A stretch of DNA of 64,000 bases. It comes from Sphingomonas hankookensis. GTDB taxonomy: Bacteria; Pseudomonadota; Alphaproteobacteria; Sphingomonadales; Sphingomonadaceae. Positions 8,661-18,050 of this stretch are shown one piece after another (position 1 is the stretch's first letter; the number at the start of each line of letters is the position of its first letter). The stretch covers positions 1,049,501-1,113,500 of the forward strand of contig NZ_CP117025.1 in assembly GCF_028551275.1 (NCBI RefSeq), in the 5' to 3' direction. The position numbers and the translations under genes are program-made. The notes under the pieces were generated by a model, which saw only the letters and a list, made by a program, of their open reading frames with translations, was not told the DNA's origin and ran no database searches.

Positions 8661-10019
8661 ATGAGCGATCCGCGCCTTTATCGCACGATCTGGCGCTGGC
8701 ATTTCTATGCCGGGCTGATCGTCGCACCGTTCCTGCTGATCCTGAGCATCACGGGCACGATCTATCTGTTCAAGGACGAGCTGAACGATGCGCTGATGCC
8801 CGATCTGCAGATCGTCGCGCCGGTCGCTCGTCCGCTCCCGCCGTCGCGGATGATCGCGGCGGCGGTGACGGCGGTCCCTGGCGTGCCGACGCGGATCGAC
8901 CTGCCCGAGGCGCCGACCCGTCCGGCAAAGGTGTGGATCGATGCCGCAAGCGGCGAGCCGCGACAGGTGATGGTCGACCCGGCATCGGGACGGGTGCTGG
9001 GCAGCTATGTCTACGCCCATACGCTGGTCGGGTTCGCCGACGTCATGCACGGGTCGCTGACCTTCGGGCCATGGGGCGATGCGGTGGTGGAGCTGGCGGC
9101 GTGCTGGGCGCTGATGCTGATCGCGTCGGGGCTGTTCCTGTGGTGGCCGCGCGGGCGGCGGTCGATGGCGGGCGTGTTGTGGCCGCGGCTGCGGGCGCGG
9201 GGCCGCGTGTTCTGGCGTGACCTGCATGCGGTGACGGGGGTGTGGAGCGTCGCGCTGATCGCGTTCCTGCTGCTGACCGGGCTCCCCTGGGCGGTGGTGC
9301 AGGGGCCGCTGGTGCGCGGCGCGTTCACCGCGATGGGCATCGGTAACGAGGCTGCCCGCTTCGACCGTGTCTCGCCACGCAGCACGCCGATGGCGACGCT
9401 GGGTGGCGTGCCGTGGAGTCAGGAGACCGCTCCGATGACGGCATCCGACCCCGCCCATGCCGAGCATGGCGGCGGCGGGCATCACGCCGACGCGGACGAT
9501 GCGGCGGTCGCCGGCGCCGACGCGATCGCCGCGAAGGCACAGGCGGCGGGGATCACCGGGGGCTATCGCCTGTACCTGCCGTCCGGCCCGACCGGCATCT
9601 ACACCGTGATGGTCACCCCCCGGCATCCCGAGGGACAGCGCACGCTGCAATATGACCGCTGGTCGGGGCGATTGTTGTGGGAGAATGGCTGGAACCGCTA
9701 CGGCATCGGGGCGAAGGCGGTCGAGCTGGGCGCGCAGATCCATATGGGCCGTTATTTCGGGCTGCCCAACCAGCTGCTGATGCTGCTGCCATGCATCGCC
9801 ATCATCCTGCTGGTGGTCAGCGGCGTGACGATGTGGTGGCGCCGGCGCCCCAGGGGCAGGCTGGCCACGCCACCGCCGGTCAGCGGGGCACGGCTGCGCG
9901 GGGCGATCACGCTGCTGGCCGTGGCGGGCGTGTTCCTGCCGCTGTTCGGGGCGTCGCTGCTGGTGCTGGCGGTCGTCGACCGGATCGTGGCGACGCTGCG
10001 CCGACCCGCGGTCGCGTGA
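8661..10019 (+). CDS. PepSY-associated TM protein, putative iron/siderophore reductase
   Basis: This 452-residue inner-membrane protein of the PepSY_TM family starts with RLYRTIWRWHFYAGLIVAPFL, the usual first helix with its conserved His. It has further helices near 145-165, 190-215 and 365-390, and the last near 415-440. A periplasmic loop (about 230-340) carries a His-rich stretch, HAEHGGGGHHADADD, suggesting metal binding. Family members next to TonB receptors are thought to reduce or process ferric siderophores. GGGAGG lies six bases before ATG 8661. It converges on the HAD phosphatase gene with a 2-bp gap. Confidence 0.83.
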   Translation: MSDPRLYRTIWRWHFYAGLIVAPFLLILSITGTIYLFKDELNDALMPDLQIVAPVARPLPPSRMIAAAVTAVPGVPTRIDLPEAPTRPAKVWIDAASGEPRQVMVDPASGRVLGSYVYAHTLVGFADVMHGSLTFGPWGDAVVELAACWALMLIASGLFLWWPRGRRSMAGVLWPRLRARGRVFWRDLHAVTGVWSVALIAFLLLTGLPWAVVQGPLVRGAFTAMGIGNEAARFDRVSPRSTPMATLGGVPWSQETAPMTASDPAHAEHGGGGHHADADDAAVAGADAIAAKAQAAGITGGYRLYLPSGPTGIYTVMVTPRHPEGQRTLQYDRWSGRLLWENGWNRYGIGAKAVELGAQIHMGRYFGLPNQLLMLLPCIAIILLVVSGVTMWWRRRPRGRLATPPPVSGARLRGAITLLAVAGVFLPLFGASLLVLAVVDRIVATLRRPAVA

Positions 10020-10021
10020 GG

Positions 10022-10993
10022 TCAGTCGACCGGCGCCAGCGCGCGCCGGTCGACATCGATCCAGCGGTCCTTGCCCTCGCCGCCGCGTGCGTCGCGCATG
10101 GCGCGCAACCGCCGGGTGGTCGGCGCGTCATGGTCCATCCACAGCCGCACGCCACCCGAATGAAACAGCATCGCCCAGTCGCTGCCGCTGTCGCCGGCGA
10201 CCAGCATCGGGCGGCGGACCGGGTCGATACAGGCCATGATCGCGGCGACCTTGCCCTCCTGCCACGGGAGCGGGGTCCAGAGCGTCGTCATCGGCGTGAG
10301 CGCGGCGCGGGCGGACCAATAGCCGGGGCGGGCCGCCGTCCCCTGCGCAATGTCGCGCCGCGCGGTCGAGATCTGGCCGGCGGCATCGCGCAGCAGCATG
10401 GTCGTGCCGATCACCCGTTCGGGCGGGATCGACAGGCCGTAGCGCGGGTCGGACGCGACCATGCGCACGACCTCTTCCTGCGACGCGCTGACGATATAGA
10501 CCGCGACGCCACGTGCCTTCAGCGCCGCGATCAGCGCGCGTTGTGCGGCATAGATGCGGGGGGCTTCGATCGTCTCGTCCACCTGTCGCCCGTCGCGGAC
10601 ATAGCGGACCGGAATGCCGCCACGATGGGCGAGGAGAGCATCGAAGCGCTGTTTCAGAACGCCCAGCGGTTGCCCGGCAAAGACCTGCGCGCTCCACGGC
10701 AGGCACAGCTTCGCATCGAAATCGCACAGCCGCCGATAATAACCGTAGAGGCTTTCGCCCGGATCGAGGGGCATGGGGCGCAACTCCGGCGGCAGGCGGT
10801 CGACCGACAGCCAGCCCTGCTGTTCGAAGAAGGCGATGCCCGCTTCCTCGATATCGCTGCTCCACAGCGTCCCGTCGGCGTCGAACACGGCATAGTCGCC
10901 GGGCCGGGCGGCGGCGACGGCGCGGTCGAGTTCGGCCTGGACCGGGGCGGGCCATGGCGTTGCGGCGGCGAACATCAGCGCGAACAGGAGCAT
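10022..10993 (-). CDS. Secreted HAD phosphatase, candidate phosphorylcholine phosphatase
   Basis: This 323-residue HAD-superfamily hydrolase has a Sec signal peptide (cleavage near VQA, residue 20). The catalytic motifs are FDADGT with nucleophile Asp38 and acid Asp40, motif II Ser169 in IVSAS, motif III Lys248, and motif IV GDSGSD (267-272). This arrangement and the export signal resemble the periplasmic phosphorylcholine phosphatase PchP of Pseudomonas. The start codon overlaps the stop of the phospholipase C gene (TAATG at 10993), so the two are made together. PLC would release phosphocholine and this enzyme would free phosphate and choline. The substrate is inferred from context. Confidence 0.72.
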   Translation of the reverse strand: MLLFALMFAAATPWPAPVQAELDRAVAAARPGDYAVFDADGTLWSSDIEEAGIAFFEQQGWLSVDRLPPELRPMPLDPGESLYGYYRRLCDFDAKLCLPWSAQVFAGQPLGVLKQRFDALLAHRGGIPVRYVRDGRQVDETIEAPRIYAAQRALIAALKARGVAVYIVSASQEEVVRMVASDPRYGLSIPPERVIGTTMLLRDAAGQISTARRDIAQGTAARPGYWSARAALTPMTTLWTPLPWQEGKVAAIMACIDPVRRPMLVAGDSGSDWAMLFHSGGVRLWMDHDAPTTRRLRAMRDARGGEGKDRWIDVDRRALAPVD

Positions 10994-13041
10994 TACGACA
11001 GGCTTTCGACAAAGGGATCGCTGACGCTCGCTTTTCCCGCACGGTCGTGGCGCCCGGTGATGCGGCGGCGCCACGCGGGATGGTCCGCATGGGTCAGCGT
11101 CAGGTCATACCAGCCGAGCGCCTGTTCGAGCGACCAGCGGTGGCGGCCCGTGCCAAGCGCTTCCTCGGTCGCGCCGCCGCCGGGGGTGAGGCGACGCAGG
11201 CGCAACCCGGTGCCCGGCGTGATGACGGCAAGGCCGGCGTCGCCGACCGTCCAGGCGACCGGCGGCACCGTGTCGCCCCGCGTGCCGACGAAATGGCGGT
11301 GGAAGCCGTTCGGCCCCAGCACCCACAGGTCGTACCGACCGTCCGCGTCGAACGGCCAATGCCCCTCGATCCGGCTGCCTGCCCCCACGACGTAGCGACG
11401 CGGCGGGTGGTCAAGCGCGTGCCGGTCGTAGACGTGGAACACGGCGCCCGCGCCATCGGCGGCGAAGCGCAGGGTCAGGCCGGTATCGGCGACGCGCTCG
11501 GTCGCCTCCAGGCGATAGGGCAGCGCGCGCGAGCGGCGGACGCCCGGTTCCTGCCATGGCGCGGCGGCGGGCGGGGCGGGGGGATCGACCTGTCCTTTCA
11601 GTGCGGCGGCGCGCCGCGCGTCCGCGCCCGGATCGGGCAGGCGCGGCGCGGCGGTGTCGCTTGCCGCAAAGTCGAACGCGCTGGTCAGGTCGCCGCAGAT
11701 CGCCCGCCGCCACGGCGCGATATTGGGTTCGTGAAACCCGAAGCGCGTTTCGAGGAAGCGGATGACCGAGGTGTGGTCGAAGGTCTGCGAATTAACCCAG
11801 CCGCCCCGGCTCCACGGCGATACGACATAGAGCGGCACGCGCGGGCCGAGGCCATAGGGGCGACTGCGATACTCCGGCAGGTCGATGTCCTTGTCGCCGA
11901 TGCTCGGCATGTCGTGATAGGCGCCGGCCAGATCGACGGTCGATCCGCCGAGCAGCTTGCCGTCCGTCCCGCGCGACGGCGGGGCGGGGGGCGGAACGTG
12001 GTCGAAAAAGCCGTCATTCTCGTCGAACATCACCAGCAGCACGGTGCGCGCCCAGACCTTCGGGTCGGCGGTCAGCGCGTCGAGGATGCTTGCGACATAG
12101 TCCGCGCCCTGTGCCGGGCTGGAGGGGCCGGGATGTTCGGACCCGGCGGCGGTGGCGATGACATAGGACACTTGTGGCAGGTGGCCGGCGAGCACGTCGG
12201 CCTTCAACTGCTCGGGGCCACGCGTGGTCAGCGCCCGGTCCTTCAGCTCAGCATCGCCGCGCCCGGCATGCGCCTCGCGAAACGCCGCGAAGCCGGCCAG
12301 CGGATTGTCGGTGAAGTTATCCGCCATGTCCTGATAGATGCGCCAGTCGATGCCGGCCGCCTGCATCCGCTCGACCGTGGTGGTCCAGCGATAGGGATCG
12401 GGGGCGCCGCCCTGATCGACGAAATTGTCGTGCGAATTGCCGATCGCCGGGCCGCCATGGGTGCCGGCGGGGTCGTTGGTGCCGGTCCACAGCACCAGCC
12501 GGTTGGTGTTGGTCCCGGTCTGCGTCGCGCAATGATAGGCGTCGCAGATCGTGAACGCCTCGGCCAGCGCGAACTGGAAGGGGATGTCGGCGCGGGCGTA
12601 ATGCCCCATCGCGCGCGGGTGCTTGGCCTCGGGCCAATGCGCCATGCGGCCTTGGTCCCATGCCCGCTGTGCATCGGGCCAGGCGTGCGGCGTGCCCTCC
12701 ATCCGCATCAGTTCGAACTGACGGCGGGTATCGAGATGGAAGGGGCTGGTGACGCGCGGACCGCCCGGCGCGGTGCGGTCGCTCTGTTGCCAGACAGTGC
12801 CGCCGGGCGTCGGGATCGGGAAGCGGTCGCCGAACCCGCGCACCCCGCGCAACGTGCCGAAATAATGGTCGAAGCCGCGATTTTCCTGGCACAAGATCAC
12901 GACATGCTGGACGTCGGCGATGGTGCCCGTGCGCCGGTCGGGCGCGATCGCGGCGGCACGGGCGATCGACGCGGGCAACGCCGCCGCCCCGACAAGAGCG
13001 GCACCGGTGGACAGGAGGGTGCGGCGTGACAGGTCGACCAT
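10993..13041 (-). CDS. Tat-exported phosphocholine-type phospholipase C
   Basis: This 682-residue bacterial phospholipase C of the PlcH/PlcN (acid-phosphatase-like) type hydrolyses phosphatidylcholine or sphingomyelin headgroups outside the cytoplasm. The N-terminus has a twin-arginine signal (SRRTLL, Arg6-Arg7) and a hydrophobic stretch ending in ARAAA. The catalytic domain opens with the conserved CQENRGFDHYFGTL and later has MFDENDGFFDHV. The C-terminus (about 490-680) has the two beta-rich DUF756 domains typical of this family. ATG 13041 sits just before the Tat motif. It is coupled to the HAD phosphatase, and the TonB receptor lies upstream on the same strand. Confidence 0.92.
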   Translation of the reverse strand: MVDLSRRTLLSTGAALVGAAALPASIARAAAIAPDRRTGTIADVQHVVILCQENRGFDHYFGTLRGVRGFGDRFPIPTPGGTVWQQSDRTAPGGPRVTSPFHLDTRRQFELMRMEGTPHAWPDAQRAWDQGRMAHWPEAKHPRAMGHYARADIPFQFALAEAFTICDAYHCATQTGTNTNRLVLWTGTNDPAGTHGGPAIGNSHDNFVDQGGAPDPYRWTTTVERMQAAGIDWRIYQDMADNFTDNPLAGFAAFREAHAGRGDAELKDRALTTRGPEQLKADVLAGHLPQVSYVIATAAGSEHPGPSSPAQGADYVASILDALTADPKVWARTVLLVMFDENDGFFDHVPPPAPPSRGTDGKLLGGSTVDLAGAYHDMPSIGDKDIDLPEYRSRPYGLGPRVPLYVVSPWSRGGWVNSQTFDHTSVIRFLETRFGFHEPNIAPWRRAICGDLTSAFDFAASDTAAPRLPDPGADARRAAALKGQVDPPAPPAAAPWQEPGVRRSRALPYRLEATERVADTGLTLRFAADGAGAVFHVYDRHALDHPPRRYVVGAGSRIEGHWPFDADGRYDLWVLGPNGFHRHFVGTRGDTVPPVAWTVGDAGLAVITPGTGLRLRRLTPGGGATEEALGTGRHRWSLEQALGWYDLTLTHADHPAWRRRITGRHDRAGKASVSDPFVESLS

Positions 13042-13064
13042 AAGGGTACTCGATAGCTTGTCGT

Positions 13065-13156
13065 CGTCCCCGTGCAGGCGGGGACCCATGGACGCTGACG
13101 TAGCGGCGCAATGCGAAACGTCGGCGGCAACGGATCCCCGCCTGCGCGGGGATGAC
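13065..13156. repeat. Palindromic repeat pair, family B
   Basis: Two inverted units (13065-13087 and 13132-13156) have the form of a GC-rich hairpin around CCCCGC...GCGGGG. They fill the gap between the TonB receptor and phospholipase C genes. The same unit recurs at 41857-41952 and, diverged, at 50033-50117 and 50152-50249. It could attenuate read-through from the receptor into the phospholipase. Confidence 0.8.
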
Positions 13157-13163
13157 CGGTAGG

Positions 13164-15542
13164 TCAGAAGTCGAACGTCAGCGCCGCCGTGACCGTGCGC
13201 GGCGTGCCGAGGAACGCCGACCCGCCGTCCGCGCCGGCCAGGTAGCGCCGGTCGGCAAGGTTGGTCGCCTGCACCGTCAGCGACATGCCCTTCATCACCG
13301 CATTGACCTCGCCCAGGTCGATGCCGGCATAGGCGTCGACCGTGGTGAAGCTGGGCGCGGTCGCATCGCCGTCGCTGCCGATGAAGCGGTCGCCGACGAA
13401 CTTGGCGGCTGCGCCGACCTTGAACACGCCGCGGGCATAGTCGGCCGCCGCGACCCACATGTTGCGGGGGCTATTGATGACCTGCCGCCCCGGCGTCACG
13501 CCGATATCGGCGTCCTGCGCGGCATTGCCGGTGCCGATATAGGTCGCGTGGTTGTAGGTATAGTTGCCCGACAGGGTCAGCCCCTGCGTCACCCGGTACG
13601 CAAGCGCCGCCTCGATCCCGCGGCTCTTGATCCCGCCGACGTTCAGATAGACGCTGTCCTGCTCCTCCAGATAATCGATGCCGGTGACGAGGTTCGCCGA
13701 GATCGACTGGATGCGGTTGTTGAACTTGATGTCATAGGCGGTCAACGACGCCTTGACCCGCGGCGTCGAATAGCGCGCGCCGATTTCGATGTTGTTCGCG
13801 GTTTCGGGCTTGATGCGGGCGATCACCTCGCGCGGTTCGCCGAGCGGCCCGTTGCCGATCGCGGCGAAGTTCTGCGAATAGCCGGCGAACGCCTCCAGCC
13901 CGTCGATCGGCGCATGATAGACGATGCCGGTCGAGATCAGCGGGCGGCTGTTCGAATTCAGCTCGGTCACGGCACGGCCGTTCAGCAATTCGGCGCGCCG
14001 CTGGTCGAGGAAGAACTGCTTCACCCCGAACCGCGCGGTGAGCGGGCCATAGGTCACCGCGTCCTCGACATAATACATGATCTCGTCGAGGTCGTAGTCG
14101 GTGCTGAACTGCTGGTAATAGGGCTTGCCGTCGAACGCCGGGCCGACCAGCGCGTTGGTGATCTTGTGCCAGTCGCGCAGCTGGTTGGCACGGCCGCGTT
14201 CCCACCACAGGCCGCCGCGCAGCGTGTTCTGGAACGCGCCGAAATCATGCGTCCACGCCGCATCGGCGGTCAGGCCGCCACGGTCGTTTTCATAATGGGT
14301 GTGGCGGTACGACATGACCGGGGTCGACCCTACCGCGTAGCAGCGGGGCGCATAGACCGCCGGGATCGCCGCCGTGCCGGTGCAGCCGGTGAGGAAGGTC
14401 GCCTTCGCACCGGTCGGGTCCACGAAATAATAGCGGCCGAGATTGCCGCCGCCGATCACGGTCGGCTGGCTGCCGGTGAACTCGCTTTCCGGGTTGCCGG
14501 CGCCGTCGTTGCGGACATCGACCAGATAGGGCGGTGCGAAATCGCCGCGCCCGCGCATGCGGTGATAATAGCCCGCACCCGACAGCTTCACTTCGCCCAG
14601 ATCGGTCTCGCCACGCAGATAGGTGAAGAAATTGCGGCGCAGCGCGCGCGAGGTCGAGCGATAGCCCTGGTCGATGTACGGAATGCCGGTCCAGTTGTCG
14701 GTATAGGCATCGTGGTTCGGATCGTTGGCGAACATTTCGGGGCTGACCGACCCGAATTCCGCTTCGTCGGCATCGTCATAGCTGACCCAGCCGGTCAGCT
14801 TCACCCGGTCGATATGGCTCACGATCTTCGCATCGACATGATCGCGGCGCGTCTCGCCCGATCCGCCGATCCAGTCCTTCACCCGGCTGGTCGAGGCGCT
14901 GACAAAGGCGCGGGTGTCGCCGGCGAACTGGCCGGTATCGACCCGGCCATAAATCTTGCGCGCGCCGAAATCGCCGCCGGCCAGCGTGAAGCGATAGCGG
15001 GTGTCGCGCGTCGGGTCGGTGGTGACATAGTCGAGCGTGGCGCCCAGCGCCTCGTTCGAGCGCGACGAGATGTCGGCGGTGCCCTGCGACACGGTCACCG
15101 TCTTCAGGTTCAGCACGTCGAGATAGCGGTTGGCCCGCGATCCGCCACCATAGCCCGAACCGCCATTGGGCAGGCCGTCGATGGTCGAGCCGATCTGCTG
15201 GCCGCCGCCGCCGCCCGAGCTGAAGCCGCGGATGCTGATCGAGGTCGCCCAGTCGGACGAACCGAACGCGTCGCCTTCCGCCACGAACACGCCGGGCAGT
15301 TCCTTGATGACGTCGTTGACGCTGGTCAGGGCCGACTGGCGGTCGAGCATCGGCTCGGTCACCTGCGTGTTGGCGAAGGTCGTCGCGCGGCCGGTCACGA
15401 CGATCTCGCCGCCGCTGCGTGCCTCGTCCTGCGTGCCCCCCGACACTTCGGCCGTCGCCGCATCGGCCGGAGCCGTCTGCGCATGGGCGTGCGTCGTCCC
15501 CGCCGCGATCGCCAGGATCGCCGCACCCGTGATGAACTTCAT
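13164..15542 (-). CDS. TonB-dependent outer-membrane receptor
   Basis: This 792-residue outer-membrane receptor has a signal peptide (cleavage near AHAQ), a TonB-box-like GEIVVTGRA segment, and a plug domain with the LPGVFVAEG and ISIRGFSS motifs. A 22-strand-type barrel ends in Phe (AALTFDF). A Shine-Dalgarno AAGGGAGA precedes ATG 15542. It lies between a transporter-like membrane protein (upstream) and phospholipase C/phosphatase (downstream), all on one strand. The imported substrate is therefore probably linked to phospholipid breakdown or phosphate; direct evidence for the ligand is absent. Its start region has a candidate Pho box. Confidence 0.92.
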   Translation of the reverse strand: MKFITGAAILAIAAGTTHAHAQTAPADAATAEVSGGTQDEARSGGEIVVTGRATTFANTQVTEPMLDRQSALTSVNDVIKELPGVFVAEGDAFGSSDWATSISIRGFSSGGGGGQQIGSTIDGLPNGGSGYGGGSRANRYLDVLNLKTVTVSQGTADISSRSNEALGATLDYVTTDPTRDTRYRFTLAGGDFGARKIYGRVDTGQFAGDTRAFVSASTSRVKDWIGGSGETRRDHVDAKIVSHIDRVKLTGWVSYDDADEAEFGSVSPEMFANDPNHDAYTDNWTGIPYIDQGYRSTSRALRRNFFTYLRGETDLGEVKLSGAGYYHRMRGRGDFAPPYLVDVRNDGAGNPESEFTGSQPTVIGGGNLGRYYFVDPTGAKATFLTGCTGTAAIPAVYAPRCYAVGSTPVMSYRHTHYENDRGGLTADAAWTHDFGAFQNTLRGGLWWERGRANQLRDWHKITNALVGPAFDGKPYYQQFSTDYDLDEIMYYVEDAVTYGPLTARFGVKQFFLDQRRAELLNGRAVTELNSNSRPLISTGIVYHAPIDGLEAFAGYSQNFAAIGNGPLGEPREVIARIKPETANNIEIGARYSTPRVKASLTAYDIKFNNRIQSISANLVTGIDYLEEQDSVYLNVGGIKSRGIEAALAYRVTQGLTLSGNYTYNHATYIGTGNAAQDADIGVTPGRQVINSPRNMWVAAADYARGVFKVGAAAKFVGDRFIGSDGDATAPSFTTVDAYAGIDLGEVNAVMKGMSLTVQATNLADRRYLAGADGGSAFLGTPRTVTAALTFDF

Positions 15543-15616
15543 GATGTCTCCCTTGGCGGGCGTGCCGCCTTGTCCCGGCCGTTGTCCGACCCCGGACGCG
15601 CCTTTGGCGGGAATTG

Positions 15617-15634
15617 ATGACGCGTGTGTGACAT
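15617..15634 (-). promoter_or_regulatory. Candidate Pho box upstream of the TonB receptor
   Basis: On the minus strand this reads ATGTCAC-ACAC-GCGTCAT. That resembles the PhoB direct repeat CTGTCAT-N4-CTGTCAT, with about 11 of 14 half-site positions fitting if C/T is allowed at the end. It lies about 75 bp before the receptor start. Phosphate control would suit the phospholipase C and phosphatase genes downstream. This is a pattern match only. Confidence 0.35.
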
Positions 15635-15635
15635 T

Positions 15636-15702
15636 TGATGATATTTGCGGAGTAACGTGAATAATTGGCGGAGTGATCTGTCACATCAACGCAATATCAT
15701 CA
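15636..15702. repeat. Inverted repeat between receptor and membrane-protein genes
   Basis: The arm at 15636-15649 (TGATGATATTTGCG) is nearly the reverse complement of 15690-15702, with one extra base. About 40 bases separate the arms. The right arm overlaps the stop codon of the upstream membrane protein gene. It may be an operator for a dimeric or DNA-looping regulator, or a weak terminator. It is AT-rich compared with its surroundings. Confidence 0.5.
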
Positions 15703-16956
15703 TTTGTGCAGCGAAAATCGTCGCCAGAACCACAGACCCGACACGGTCGCCCCGCCGCCCAGCATCAGGGCGGTCGTCAGCGTCGCGCTGGTGAAGAAAC
15801 CGAGCCACGGCGCGCGATTGTCGGCCAACTCACGCAACAGCATCAGCGCGACGCTGCCGGCATAGCCGAACGAATCGGCGAGATAGATCAGGAAGCCGGC
15901 ATTGCCCGGCGACTTGCCCAGCGCCATCATCCGGTCGAACAGCACCGCGCTGAACGGGGCATAGGCGCTGTAGATGCCGATGCCGATCCACACCGTCCAC
16001 GCGACCGGCCCGATCCAGCCGAGCCGGAACAGGAGCGTCGCGCCGCCCAGTGCCAGCGCGCCGAACAGGATCGCGCCATGGATCGCCAGCAGCGCGCGCA
16101 GATTGCTGCGGATCGTCGCCAGCATCGCCATGCCGATCAGCACCACGATCGTTACCGGCACTTCGGTGATCGAAAACATCGCCGCCGGCGCGCCGTTGCC
16201 GAGATCGCCCCAGATTTCGGCGGCGAAATTGTCGCGAAAGTCGCGCAGGCCGGTCAGCAGCGTATAGCCGAGGATCAGCAGCGCAAGCGGCAGGGCGTGC
16301 GCGCGGACATAGGCGCGGCGTGCCGGGCCATCCATCGCCACGCGCGTCCCGCGCGCCGCACGATCGGCGGCATCGGGCGGCGGGGTCCGCGCCAGCACCG
16401 CCAGCGCGGCGACGAGGACCGGCGCGAACACCAGCCCCGTCACTGCCGGCATCCAGAAGGGTGACAGCCCGTGCTGGACGAGCAGCGCTCCCGCCGTCCG
16501 GGTCGCGCCCGACGACAGGATGAAGCTGGCGGTCAGCATCGCCGCCAGCATTTCCGACACGCGCCGCCCCTCCAGATAGCGAAAGACGAGGCCCCAGATC
16601 ATGCCGAGCGGCAGGCCGTTGAGGAACAGGCATAGCGGCCCGGCCCAGGCGGGTAGCAGCGCAAAGCCCAGCAGCGCGAGCCACGCCGCACCGATCAGCG
16701 ACAGGATCAGCCGCGCCCGCCGGTCGGCGCGGTGCTCGGCGACCACCTTCACCCCGACCATCTTCGACAGGGCATAGCCGACCGCCTGCGCCAGGATCAG
16801 CGTCGCCTTGTAATCCAGCAACTGCCACAGCGGCGCCTGATCGGCGAAGGCGACCGCCATGACCGGTTTGCGAAAGGCGTACATCGCGAAATAGACGCAG
16901 AACGCGGCCAGCCCCGCCGCGAACAGGGGCACACGGGAAGGGGCTGGCGTCGACAA
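15700..16956 (-). CDS. Polytopic membrane transporter-like protein (MFS fold, DUF5690-like)
   Basis: This 418-residue protein has about 12 hydrophobic segments. The start region reads VYFAMYAFRKPVMAVAF, and later LSKMVGVKVVAEHRADRR falls between helices, as in an MFS cytoplasmic loop. The YAFRKP and DYK...LSK pattern resembles the DUF5690 family, related to the glycerol-phosphate/hexose-phosphate transporter branch of MFS. That recollection is not verified. It is the first gene of the receptor-phospholipase-phosphatase group and could carry the released headgroup or an organophosphate across the inner membrane. Confidence 0.72.
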   Translation of the reverse strand: MSTPAPSRVPLFAAGLAAFCVYFAMYAFRKPVMAVAFADQAPLWQLLDYKATLILAQAVGYALSKMVGVKVVAEHRADRRARLILSLIGAAWLALLGFALLPAWAGPLCLFLNGLPLGMIWGLVFRYLEGRRVSEMLAAMLTASFILSSGATRTAGALLVQHGLSPFWMPAVTGLVFAPVLVAALAVLARTPPPDAADRAARGTRVAMDGPARRAYVRAHALPLALLILGYTLLTGLRDFRDNFAAEIWGDLGNGAPAAMFSITEVPVTIVVLIGMAMLATIRSNLRALLAIHGAILFGALALGGATLLFRLGWIGPVAWTVWIGIGIYSAYAPFSAVLFDRMMALGKSPGNAGFLIYLADSFGYAGSVALMLLRELADNRAPWLGFFTSATLTTALMLGGGATVSGLWFWRRFSLHK

Positions 16957-17054
16957 GCTGCTGACAATCGCTACGAAACAGCTGCGCTCCTAGGGCACGG
17001 ATATGTCGGTTCGATGACCTTGGCACTGGCGTCCCCACGCCCCATGTCGACCCC

Positions 17055-18050
17055 ATGGCCCTTGCCCGATGGATCACCCCGCATCCCAGCGGCATTCACC
17101 TGCCCGCGATCGACGTCTGGATCGATCCGTCGGAACCGGTCGAACGTGCGCTCGTCACCCATGGCCATGCCGATCATGCGCGTGGCGGGCATGGACAGGT
17201 CTGGGCGACGCCGGAGACGCTGGCGATCATGGCGACGCGCTATGGCCCGCAAAACGGGGTGCCGATCGCCTATGGCGAGAGCATCCGCATGGGCGACTAC
17301 GACATATCCTTCGTGCCCGCCGGTCATGTGCTGGGATCGGCGCAGATCGTGCTCGACCATGGTGGCGAACGCGTCGTCGTGTCGGGCGATTACAAGCGCC
17401 GGCCCGATCCGACCTGTGCGCCGTTCCAGCCGGTGCCGTGCGACGTCTTCGTGACCGAGGCGACCTTCGGCCTGCCGGTCTTCCGCCATTCCGAAACCCG
17501 CGACGAGATCGACAAGCTGCTGGCGGCGCTCCGCATGGAGCCGGAGCGTTGCGTGCTGGTCGGCGCCTATGCGCTGGGCAAGGCGCAGCGGGTGATCGCC
17601 GAGGCACGGGCGATGGGGTTCGACGACCCGATCTACCTCCACGGTGCAATGCAGCGGCTTTGCGACCTCTATGTCGAACTGGGCGTCGATCTGGGCGAAC
17701 TTCGTCCGGTCGCGAGCGCTTCCAAGGCGGAGTTGCAGGGCCGCATCATCGTCGCACCGCCTTCCGCTTTGGGCGACCGCTGGTCGCGGCGGCTGCCCGA
17801 CCCGATCACCGCGATGGCCAGCGGCTGGATGCGGGTTCGCCAACGCGCCCGGCAGCGCGGCGTCGAACTGCCGCTGATCCTGTCCGACCATGCCGACTGG
17901 GACGAACTGACGGAGACCCTGACCGAAATCGCGCCGAAGGAGGTGTGGGTAACCCACGGCCGCGAGGACGCGCTGGTCCATTGGTGCATGACCCGCCAGA
18001 TCAAGGCCCGCGCGCTCGACCTAGTCGGCTTCGAGGACGAGGATGATTGA
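17055..18050 (+). CDS. Ligase-associated DNA exonuclease (metallo-beta-lactamase fold)
   Basis: This 331-residue MBL/beta-CASP-type nuclease belongs to the family named for its usual neighbours, an ATP-dependent DNA ligase and an Lhr-like DEXH helicase of a DNA damage response. The metal site is THGHADH (35-41). Further motifs are GHVLGSAQI, SGDYKRRPDP, TEATFG and the C-terminal SDHADWDEL. The closest known enzymes are the SNM1/Artemis-like nucleases that trim DNA ends. ATG 17055 starts the conserved N-terminus. No ligase or helicase follows; the downstream 450 bp contains no gene. Confidence 0.88.
   Translation: MALARWITPHPSGIHLPAIDVWIDPSEPVERALVTHGHADHARGGHGQVWATPETLAIMATRYGPQNGVPIAYGESIRMGDYDISFVPAGHVLGSAQIVLDHGGERVVVSGDYKRRPDPTCAPFQPVPCDVFVTEATFGLPVFRHSETRDEIDKLLAALRMEPERCVLVGAYALGKAQRVIAEARAMGFDDPIYLHGAMQRLCDLYVELGVDLGELRPVASASKAELQGRIIVAPPSALGDRWSRRLPDPITAMASGWMRVRQRARQRGVELPLILSDHADWDELTETLTEIAPKEVWVTHGREDALVHWCMTRQIKARALDLVGFEDEDD

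Noticed and set aside
13152..15617. An 821-codon plus-strand open frame opposite the TonB receptor.
   Set aside because: No domain, and the receptor on the other strand is complete from signal peptide to terminal Phe.
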